From: Gammaproteobacteria bacterium
GTDB taxonomy: Bacteria; Pseudomonadota; Gammaproteobacteria; GCA-001735895
Direction: 5' to 3'
NCBI GenBank assembly: GCA_024763185.1
Contig: JANTFY010000019.1
Span: forward strand, 1 to 18,072
Length of the DNA stretch: 18,072 bases
Part shown: one piece after another, positions 7,355-13,459 of the stretch
Position numbering within the stretch: position 1 is the first letter of the stretch
How the letters are laid out: every line of letters starts with the position of its first letter
Made by a program: the position numbers and the translations under genes
The notes under the pieces: model-generated
Seen by the model: the letters and a program-made list of their open reading frames with translations, nothing else
Database searches by the model: none
What the model was told of the DNA's origin: nothing

Positions 7355-7378
7355 TTACAAAGCCGCCAGATTTTGTAA
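7355..7378. repeat. inverted repeat TTACAAA-N10-TTTGTAA
   Basis: TTACAAA (7355-7361) and TTTGTAA (7372-7378) form perfect 7-bp arms between the divergent cytochrome c and methyltransferase genes. A second, overlapping pair GCGGC/GCCGC (7346-7350, 7362-7366) can form a competing stem. It could be an operator or an RNA hairpin; no family of site is recognised. Confidence 0.5.
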
Positions 7379-7433
7379 AGTCTACCAATTTTTCCTTAAT
7401 AACAACTGAATACGGCCTGAAAAAAGCCCTCAC

Positions 7434-8027
7434 ATGAAAGACCTAAAACAATATAACCAGCAGATTCGCCAGGATCAGTGCCTGCAAACCTTGCAAAAAG
7501 GCCACAGTTTAACCTTGAAAACGACCTGGGGGCTGTTTTCACCCCGTGCCATCGATGCCGGTTCGCAGATGCTGCTCGACTATCTGGACATTAACCCCGA
7601 TGATGATTGCCTTGACCTGGGTTGCGGATACGGCATCCTTGGACTGAGCATGGCCAAAAGCGCACCACAGGGTAAAACCGTTCTGGTCGATAAAGATTTC
7701 GTGGCCGTCAAATACTCCGAGATGAATCGCCAACTCAATCAAATCAACAATGCCGAATGCTTTTTAAGCAATGGTTTTGAGCAGATACCACCCCAACAAT
7801 TCGACCTGATTGTTTCAAATATTCCCGCCAAGGTTGGCAAGGAAATGTTGTATATCTACATGTTCGATGCACTTGAATATCTGAAACCCGGCGGCAGTTT
7901 TTATATTGTCACCATCACCGGCTTACGCCAGTTTTTTAAACGCGGATTCCAGGAAGTGTTTGGCCATTACCAGAAGATCAAGCAGGGTAAAACCTACACG
8001 GTTGCCCGGGCTATCAAGCGGGCATAA
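7434..8027 (+). CDS. class I SAM-dependent methyltransferase, RsmC/RlmG-like small domain
   Basis: 197 residues. The N-terminal part TWGLFSPRAIDAGSQMLLDYL (31-51) matches the FSP..iD.Gt.lLL lead-in of RsmC/RlmG-type rRNA guanine-N2 methyltransferases. SAM motif I is LDLGCGYGILGL (60-71), and Asp86 after beta-2 is the ribose-binding acid. The catalytic tetrapeptide, usually NPPF/Y in N-methyltransferases, appears here as SNIPAK (128-133). KPGGSFYIVT (151-160) is the following strand. Only one Rossmann domain is present, whereas E. coli RsmC and RlmG have two, so this resembles a free-standing C-terminal half. The target (rRNA, tRNA or protein) is unknown. The Shine-Dalgarno is weak. Confidence 0.78.
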   Translation: MKDLKQYNQQIRQDQCLQTLQKGHSLTLKTTWGLFSPRAIDAGSQMLLDYLDINPDDDCLDLGCGYGILGLSMAKSAPQGKTVLVDKDFVAVKYSEMNRQLNQINNAECFLSNGFEQIPPQQFDLIVSNIPAKVGKEMLYIYMFDALEYLKPGGSFYIVTITGLRQFFKRGFQEVFGHYQKIKQGKTYTVARAIKRA

Positions 8028-8028
8028 A

Positions 8029-8054
8029 AAAGGGCAGCCAGCAGGCTGCCCTTT
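8029..8054. terminator. bidirectional intrinsic terminator
   Basis: GGGCAGCC (8032-8039), loop AGCA, GGCTGCCC (8044-8051), extended by A/T pairs on both sides. It is followed by TTTGTTTT on the plus strand and by a six-base T-run on the minus strand. It ends the methyltransferase gene and the glycine-rich protein gene. Confidence 0.93.
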
Positions 8055-8079
8055 GTTTTGATAAGTTTTATCGGGTAAC

Positions 8080-8595
8080 TTATTTAGCTGGCGCAGGAGC
8101 CGGAGCTTGCTGAGGCGCATAACCTTGAGGCGCATAACCCTGTGGCGCATAACCACCCCAGGGGTTTCCACCCCAGGGACCACCGCCCCAGCCAGGATAA
8201 CGACCCCAGCCATCATTATTCCTGTTGTAAAAATTACCGCGATAGTCGCCACGGCCGTCCCAGTTACCTCGACCACTGCCATAACCGTCACCGCGCCAAT
8301 CGGTATTGGCATCCCAATCGGTATCAGCATCCATGTTGCCTTTGCCGCGGGCTTTCATACTGAGGTCGAAGGAACCTTCACCGTCACCGGTACCACGTCC
8401 GCGCCCACGACCAGCACCACGGCCGGAACCACGGCCATCGTAGGCACCATATCCGTTACCGTAGCCATTCCAGCGACCATCACCATAACCATAACCACTG
8501 CCATCATCCCCCCAGGGGCCCCAGGATTCCGCTGTAGCGCTGGTAGCAACGCCTAAGCTGGCAGCAACAGCCACCGCTAAAATAATTTTTTTCAT
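8080..8595 (-). CDS. secreted Gly-rich protein, sulfur-globule-protein-like
   Basis: 171 residues with a clear Sec signal peptide MKKIILAVAVAASLGVATSATA, followed by ESWGPWGDD. By hand count about 45 residues are glycine, mixed with Tyr, Trp, Asp, Asn and Arg in GYG, GRG and GNG runs. A short non-repetitive block SFDLSMKARGKGNMDADTD (about 75-93) sits in the middle. The C-terminus has three YAPQ units and ends in PAPAPAK. The composition, the SWGPWG start after the signal and the APQ/AP-rich tail resemble the sulfur globule family, envelope proteins of periplasmic sulfur globules in Allochromatium and other sulfur oxidisers. No cysteine is present. GGAG lies eight bases before the ATG. Alternatives are another Gly-rich cell-surface structural protein. 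It is monocistronic and ends at the shared terminator. Confidence 0.6.
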   Translation of the reverse strand: MKKIILAVAVAASLGVATSATAESWGPWGDDGSGYGYGDGRWNGYGNGYGAYDGRGSGRGAGRGRGRGTGDGEGSFDLSMKARGKGNMDADTDWDANTDWRGDGYGSGRGNWDGRGDYRGNFYNRNNDGWGRYPGWGGGPWGGNPWGGYAPQGYAPQGYAPQQAPAPAPAK

Positions 8596-8645
8596 CGCTC
8601 AATCTCCAGATATGATGGCTTGTACCACCGTTATTGTAAGTAAAG

Positions 8646-8664
8646 GGTATCTTGATTTAATACC
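8646..8664. repeat. inverted repeat GGTAT-N9-ATACC upstream of the Gly-rich gene
   Basis: Perfect 5-bp arms (8646-8650 and 8660-8664), 51-69 bp upstream of the start codon, where a promoter-linked operator could lie. Arms this short can arise by chance. The rest of 8596-8809 is AT-rich and holds no gene I can support. Confidence 0.3.
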
Positions 8665-8776
8665 TGATTTTTAAAACGCCAGATTAAATTTACTTCTGAC
8701 TGGACGCCCATTTATAACCCAATCGCATAAAAGAAGCAAAGATAAAGATAGAAAAATCGCATCAACCAAATTTGCC

Positions 8777-8796
8777 GGGAGCATTGTCCTGCTCCC
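8777..8796 (-). terminator. possible weak terminator after purK
   Basis: GGGAGC (8796-8791 on the minus strand) pairs with GCTCCC (8782-8777) across an eight-base loop, just after the purK stop. The T-run is poor (GGCAAATTTGG follows), so termination may be inefficient or factor-assisted. Confidence 0.4.
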
Positions 8797-8809
8797 TGTG
8801 CAAAGCGAT

Positions 8810-9937
8810 TTATTGGTCCAGCAAAAACCGCGCTTGATTGAGTTGTTGACGTGCAAGCAAGGTATTCTCTTGCAGAAAATTGATATGCCCCATTTTGCGG
8901 CCGGGACGGGCCTGTTTTTTTCCGTACAGATGCAGTTTGGCCTTGTTCATTTTGAATATTTCACCCCATGCGGGTATGCCTTTTTGCGGCCACAAATCTC
9001 CCAGCAGGTTTAACATCGCCACCGGGGTATGCAGCGCACTATCACCACCGGGCAGATCACAAATCATGCGTACCTGTTGTTCAAATTGCGAGCAGTAACA
9101 GGCATCCAACGTGTAATGGCCTGAATTATGCGGTCTGGGTGCTATTTCATTAACCAGCAATTGACCGGAGGTGGAAATAAAAAACTCAACCGTGAGGACA
9201 CCACAGTAATCAAGACCATCTGCAATCTTTATGGCAGCCTGTTTTGCCTTCGTCTCCAGATCGGTGGAAATGTCTGCCGGTACCGTGGTGACATCAAGTA
9301 TGCCATTAACATGTTCATTCTCGGCAACCGGAAAACAAAACGAATCACCCGAACGATTTCGCCCAAGCACAATGGATATTTCCTTTTGCAGATCTATGCG
9401 TTGCTCAAGAACACAGTCAGTGCGCAACTGGGCATAAGCATCGGCTATAGCAGAAGGCGTCTCGCAAACCACCTGGCCCTTTCCGTCATAACCGAGAGTG
9501 GCAGTCTTAAGAATGGCCGGAAACTCGAGCTTTCCAGCCTGGGCCAGATCCTGTTCGCATTGAATGGCAATAAAAGGTGAGGTTGAAAGCCCCAGGGACT
9601 GGATAAAGGTTTTTTCTTCTATACGATTTTGAGCAATAGACAACGCCCTTGCAGAAGGATGCACCGCCACCCGTTCAGACAGATAGCGCAGGGCCGCGGC
9701 CGGAATATTCTCAAATTCAGTGGTAACGACCTGGCAATGACTGGCCAGGTAATCGAGCGATGCTTCGTCGGAGAAACCGGCCTGCAGGTGTTTCGTTGCC
9801 AGACTGCCTGCCGGACTATTGGCATCAGGGTCCAGCACGATCACCTCATAGCCCAGGTTTCTTGCGGCCGTAACGAACATGCGACCCAATTGGCCGCCAC
9901 CCAGTATTCCTAGAGTACTACCCGGAAGAATTGCCAA
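8810..9937 (-). CDS. purK: N5-carboxyaminoimidazole ribonucleotide synthase PurK
   Basis: 375 residues, full length. It makes N5-CAIR from AIR, bicarbonate and ATP in purine synthesis. The N-terminal dinucleotide-like fold begins LGILGGGQLGRMF (9-21) and VLDPDANSPAG. TTEFENIP (about 72-79) is a strong PurK signature. The ATP-grasp domain shows the glycine loop ILKTATLGYDGKGQ, and NEIAPRPHNSGHYT provides the metal-binding Glu/Asn and substrate residues. The start is 5 bp after the purE stop, so the two are co-transcribed. Confidence 0.97.
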   Translation of the reverse strand: MAILPGSTLGILGGGQLGRMFVTAARNLGYEVIVLDPDANSPAGSLATKHLQAGFSDEASLDYLASHCQVVTTEFENIPAAALRYLSERVAVHPSARALSIAQNRIEEKTFIQSLGLSTSPFIAIQCEQDLAQAGKLEFPAILKTATLGYDGKGQVVCETPSAIADAYAQLRTDCVLEQRIDLQKEISIVLGRNRSGDSFCFPVAENEHVNGILDVTTVPADISTDLETKAKQAAIKIADGLDYCGVLTVEFFISTSGQLLVNEIAPRPHNSGHYTLDACYCSQFEQQVRMICDLPGGDSALHTPVAMLNLLGDLWPQKGIPAWGEIFKMNKAKLHLYGKKQARPGRKMGHINFLQENTLLARQQLNQARFLLDQ

Positions 9938-9942
9938 GACCG

Positions 9943-10440
9943 TTAATCCCGGGGAGGCAGCACCATGCCAAATACCGCGTTTTGCTGCTTTATCCTGAAA
10001 TCATCCAGTTGCTGCTGATACTCTGAGCTGTTTATGGCCAACATGGAAATGGCAAACAAGGCCGCATTGATCGCGCCTGCTTTTCCGATGGCAAAGGTCG
10101 CCACCGGCACACCTTTAGGCATCTGCACAATGGAAAGCAGGCTGTCTTCACCATTAAGATGCTTTGAAGGCACTGGTACACCCAGCACGGGAACCGTGGT
10201 ATTAGCCGCCAACATGCCTGGCAAATGGGCTGCACCACCGGCCCCGGCAATGATGCAGGCAAGACCTTCATCGCGTGCAGACTTGGCAAACTGTGCCAGT
10301 AAATCCGGGGTTCGATGTGCAGAAACCACCCGTGCGAGATGTGGCACATCGAATTCTTGCAACTGCTCAACCGCATGTTTCATGATTGGCCAGTCACTAT
10401 CACTTCCCATGACAACAGCGACAACGGGTTTACTCATCAT
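9943..10440 (-). CDS. purE: N5-CAIR mutase PurE (class I)
   Basis: 165 residues. It rearranges N5-CAIR, the PurK product, to CAIR. VVMGSDSDWPIM (9-20) is the signature substrate loop. SAHRTPD (40-46) carries the catalytic His42, and GAGGAAHLPGM (66-76) binds the phosphate side. Presence with PurK fits the class I, two-step bacterial route. Two adjacent ATGs occur; the second (10435-10437) is seven bases from GGAG and the first only four, so the true start may be the second, one residue shorter. It is divergent from purC. Confidence 0.97.
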   Translation of the reverse strand: MMSKPVVAVVMGSDSDWPIMKHAVEQLQEFDVPHLARVVSAHRTPDLLAQFAKSARDEGLACIIAGAGGAAHLPGMLAANTTVPVLGVPVPSKHLNGEDSLLSIVQMPKGVPVATFAIGKAGAINAALFAISMLAINSSEYQQQLDDFRIKQQNAVFGMVLPPRD

Positions 10441-10499
10441 TTATCTCCACAGTGGGTGAGAAAAAACCGCGCATTTTACCTATTTTTATTTAAAAAATA

Positions 10500-10520
10500 A
10501 CCTAAAAATACCAATTAGGT
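10500..10520. promoter_or_regulatory. inverted repeat ACCTAA-N9-TTAGGT in the purE/purC divergent region
   Basis: Perfect 6-bp arms at 10500-10505 and 10515-10520, within an AT-rich 167-bp gap between divergent purE and purC. The position suits an operator for one or both. It does not look like the enteric PurR box (ACGCAAACGTTTGCGT). TATAAA and TAAAAT near 10553-10568 are candidate -10 elements for purC, but no good -35 accompanies them. Confidence 0.35.
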
Positions 10521-10607
10521 ATCCAGGCAGCATAAAAAGCCTTTATTCGGGCTATAAAAGGTTTAAAATTTCGCCTTTTTGCCCTTGTTTCACTTATCAT
10601 TACCGGT

Positions 10608-11492
10608 ATGACGCAATCCGTTCACAAGACACAAATAGACACCCTACCCCTGCTGGCCCGGGGCAAAGTGCGGGATATCTACCAGCTTGACGACCATCAT
10701 TTATTGTTCGTCACTACCGATCGTATATCGGCTTTTGATGTGGTACTGCCCAATCCCATCCCTGGCAAAGGTGAAATACTGACCCGCATTTCCAACTTCT
10801 GGTTTGAAAAGTCCTCTGCCCTGATTCCCAATCACCTGACAGACCTGGATCTCGCCGATTATGTCAGCGCGGATGAATACGAAATACTCAAAGACCGCTC
10901 GGTTATCGTTAAGAAACTCAAACCATTGCCGGTTGAAGCGATTGTACGCGGTTATATCATCGGTTCCGGCTGGAAAGACTATCAGGCAACTGGCTCCATC
11001 TGCGGCATTGAATTACCCGCAGGCCTGCAACTGGCGGGAAAACTACCCTATCCAATCTACACACCATCAACCAAGGCTGCAGTGGGAGATCATGACATCA
11101 ATATCAGCTTCAATGAAACGGTGGATCTGGTCGGACACGTTCTGGCTGAACAGGTACGCGAGGTCAGCCTGACCCTGTATCAGATGGCGGCGGATTATGC
11201 CCTTGAACGCGGCATTATTATTGCTGACACCAAGTTTGAGTTTGGCCTGGATGAAGAGGGCCAACTGGTTCTTGCCGATGAGGTCCTCACCCCAGACTCA
11301 TCCCGTTTCTGGCCACTGGATACTTACCGGGCAGGCGAAAGCCCGCTCAGTTTTGACAAGCAGTTTATCCGCGACTACCTGGAGACCCTGGACTGGGATA
11401 AAACCGCACCGGGTCCTAAAATTCCTGGGGATATTCTAGAAAAAACCCGCCAAAAATATCAGGAAGCCTACGACATATTGACCCGGGATTAA
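10608..11492 (+). CDS. purC: SAICAR synthetase PurC (long form)
   Basis: 294 residues. It condenses CAIR with aspartate using ATP to give SAICAR, the step after PurE. LLARGKVRDIYQLDD (15-29) is the nucleotide-binding start, followed by TDRISAFDVVLPNPIPGKGE, PVEAIVRGYIIGSGWKDY and IADTKFEFG, all SAICAR synthetase signatures. At 294 residues it belongs to the longer, Ade1-like type rather than the roughly 237-residue E. coli PurC. The start has no obvious Shine-Dalgarno, but the N-terminus fits the family and no upstream in-frame start is available. It converges on the beta-barrel gene with a 9-bp gap and no terminator. Confidence 0.96.
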   Translation: MTQSVHKTQIDTLPLLARGKVRDIYQLDDHHLLFVTTDRISAFDVVLPNPIPGKGEILTRISNFWFEKSSALIPNHLTDLDLADYVSADEYEILKDRSVIVKKLKPLPVEAIVRGYIIGSGWKDYQATGSICGIELPAGLQLAGKLPYPIYTPSTKAAVGDHDINISFNETVDLVGHVLAEQVREVSLTLYQMAADYALERGIIIADTKFEFGLDEEGQLVLADEVLTPDSSRFWPLDTYRAGESPLSFDKQFIRDYLETLDWDKTAPGPKIPGDILEKTRQKYQEAYDILTRD

Positions 11493-11501
11493 GTTGATCT
11501 A

Positions 11502-12674
11502 TTAAAAATACCTGGCCAGCTCGATCAGCAGGAAATCATCTTGTGAAAACGCAAACAGCGGGTCTGCTTCATCGATCTGATTGAACAACTGCAATTCAGC
11601 CGTTACTTTCCATTCATCACCCAGTCGACGACTGCTTTCAACCCTCAGGCTATTGCTGTCATTTTCAATATCGAAAATGAAACCAGCCAGTACCTCGCTG
11701 CTTTGCACATCATTAAACGCAAAGCGCAATCCGGCAAACAGGTCATTATCCAGAACAGCTGTATTTTCACTGCGATCATCCACCGAATATTCAACCAGCG
11801 TACCCATATCAACAGCCGAATCCACAATGCCGTAGAAAGTATATTCAAAACCGCCGGTGGCCGCGCTAAAAGAGCCAGAGTCAACATCGCGATAGATGGC
11901 TTCCAGTTTCCATATCCAGTTGCCACTTATGGTTTGAAGATCAAGCCCAAATTGGGACATCTGCTCGTAATAAGGAATCAAGATCGATTGGCTTTGATGT
12001 GCGATTAACAGTGGGTCGCGATTGGTGCCTTTAAACAGGGACAGCCCGATCTCACTATCCCCGAAAAAGTGTTTATAACGCAGCGCCACATCCAGGTGTT
12101 TTTCTTCATCCGAGGACTGATAGATAGAACGATCGGCATCTACCGGTAACGGAAATCTCAAACGACCGTCGAGGCTGCGAAATTCAGGCTCGCGAAAGCC
12201 TGCCAGCAGGAAGGCATGAAACACGCCATCATCCAGGATGCGGGTATAGTGCAGCATGGGCTGGCCCAGCTTATCCTCGCCATCAAAACCCTCTACCCGG
12301 TCGGTCTGGTTAATTACATCAACCAGGTGTTGTGACTCGGTTACCCCCCAGAAAACCGTATCGATACCCAGGCGCCATTCGTTATCACCTGAAACGTGCA
12401 ACCACTTCAATTCACGAATATCCGCATGCTGGCGATTTTCATCCTTGTCATCCAGGCGGAAAAACAGTTCCATGGAAAAAAGGTCATTGCGGTTATTCCA
12501 TTCGTGGCTGGTTTTAGGCTGGAACGAGAAAGTCAGGTTTTCATCCATCTGCCCGTCAAACAGTGCTGATTTTGGAAACCACTGCAGCTCCGCTGCAACA
12601 TTACCCGAATACTTCCACGCCTGCACCGATGAAAAGCACAAACCAAGCACACAAAAAACCATCAAGCGAGACAT
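11502..12674 (-). CDS. predicted outer-membrane beta-barrel protein of the RND unit
   Basis: 390 residues, family not recognised with certainty. The signal peptide MSRLMVFCVLGLCFSSVQA is followed by WKYSGNVAAELQWF. The body has alternating hydrophobic and polar strands with many aromatics, for example SMELFFRLDD, EWRLGIDTVFWG, LDVALRYKHFF, WIWKLEAIYRD, GFEYTFYGI and LFAGLRFAF. It ends LIELARYF; a terminal Phe with alternate aromatics is the recognition signal of the Bam machinery. No lipobox or transmembrane helix follows the signal. The start is 5 bp after the LolA-like stop with no clear Shine-Dalgarno, suggesting coupled translation. As last gene of the TetR-RND-LolA-like unit, it is the natural outer-membrane partner, but that role is inferred. 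Confidence 0.72.
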   Translation of the reverse strand: MSRLMVFCVLGLCFSSVQAWKYSGNVAAELQWFPKSALFDGQMDENLTFSFQPKTSHEWNNRNDLFSMELFFRLDDKDENRQHADIRELKWLHVSGDNEWRLGIDTVFWGVTESQHLVDVINQTDRVEGFDGEDKLGQPMLHYTRILDDGVFHAFLLAGFREPEFRSLDGRLRFPLPVDADRSIYQSSDEEKHLDVALRYKHFFGDSEIGLSLFKGTNRDPLLIAHQSQSILIPYYEQMSQFGLDLQTISGNWIWKLEAIYRDVDSGSFSAATGGFEYTFYGIVDSAVDMGTLVEYSVDDRSENTAVLDNDLFAGLRFAFNDVQSSEVLAGFIFDIENDSNSLRVESSRRLGDEWKVTAELQLFNQIDEADPLFAFSQDDFLLIELARYF

Positions 12675-12679
12675 AAAAA

Positions 12680-13459
12680 CTAACGCACCCGTTTCAGAGT
12701 TTGCGAACGGAAATCACGATCTTGCAGCCCGGTTTTAAAACGATAATCGCTCCATTCAAGCGTGGTCGATTTTCCATTCAGGTGATTCACCATTTCCATC
12801 TTGCCCGGGCGCCAGTAGTGATCAAGATACTGCTGATAGTCCGATGCCTGCAGGGTTTTCATCAGCTCATTCTTGCGGTCATAAAAATCCACCTTGATCA
12901 TGCGGTAAGCCTGCTTATCCAGCCAGACGTGTTGGCGTGTATAACCCGAAAACTTGTACGCGGGAATACGTTCAATCACATAACACTGTATTTCACCACA
13001 GGGTTCATCGCGCAGGTATTTATAACTGTACTTTTCCACCTCCTGCGAACCCAGGTCTTCAAAGGCAAACTCGCTCCCCATAAAGGGGCCAGACTTGTTA
13101 CGTGAATTTATTCTTTTGACACGCTTGATGGCCGGCAGATAAAGCCACTGATCATCGGGTTTCAGGCCATGCGAATAGGTCAGCATTGCAGTACCTTTAA
13201 CATCTGCTGGCTCATCGAAAATGGACATACTTTTATCACCGTCACCTTCCACCTCAAGGGTACGAATCCTTATTACACGTTTTGACTCATCACCTTTTTT
13301 ATTTTTGAGAATCATCAGCATGTTGGCGGTAAAATCCACAAAGCCCTGATCATAAGCATCTGCATCTTTGGCAATTTGCAAACCTTTCTCTTCAGCCGTC
13401 TGCGCAAAAGACACCATGGGCAAGACCAGCATGGTCGAAAAAAATATCGGTTTAAACAT
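12680..13459 (-). CDS. periplasmic LolA-like protein (outer membrane lipoprotein-sorting family)
   Basis: 259 residues. The signal peptide MFKPIFFSTMLVLPMVSFA comes first and there is no lipobox cysteine, so the protein is probably soluble in the periplasm. The mature part resembles the LolA-like family (Pfam type PF17131) often annotated as outer membrane lipoprotein-sorting protein: ADAYDQGFVDFTANMLMIL, then DQWLYLPAIKRVKRI (103-117), GSEFAFEDLG (128-137) and HVWLDKQAYRMIKVDFYD. Such proteins have an incomplete beta-barrel that cradles a hydrophobic ligand. Cys154 and Cys159 may form a disulfide. The start overlaps the transporter gene by 8 bp, with AGGAG seven bases upstream inside that gene. 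It is probably a lipid or hydrophobic-molecule shuttle between the transporter and the outer membrane, not the general LolA. Confidence 0.82.
   Translation of the reverse strand: MFKPIFFSTMLVLPMVSFAQTAEEKGLQIAKDADAYDQGFVDFTANMLMILKNKKGDESKRVIRIRTLEVEGDGDKSMSIFDEPADVKGTAMLTYSHGLKPDDQWLYLPAIKRVKRINSRNKSGPFMGSEFAFEDLGSQEVEKYSYKYLRDEPCGEIQCYVIERIPAYKFSGYTRQHVWLDKQAYRMIKVDFYDRKNELMKTLQASDYQQYLDHYWRPGKMEMVNHLNGKSTTLEWSDYRFKTGLQDRDFRSQTLKRVR

Noticed and set aside
8030..8160. CRISPR-like or tandem DNA repeat at the 3' end of the Gly-rich gene
   Set aside because: The three similar units (CATAACC.TGAGGCG) encode the in-frame YAPQ repeats of the protein; there are no spacers.
8107..8556. Plus-strand frame of 149 codons opposite the Gly-rich gene
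   Set aside because: Thr/Ile/Ala-rich low-complexity translation with no start signal; it is the antisense shadow of Gly/Tyr/Trp repeats.
12256..12738. Plus-strand frame of 160 codons
   Set aside because: Antisense to the barrel gene; the translation has no family features, while the opposite strand has a signal peptide and beta-strand pattern.
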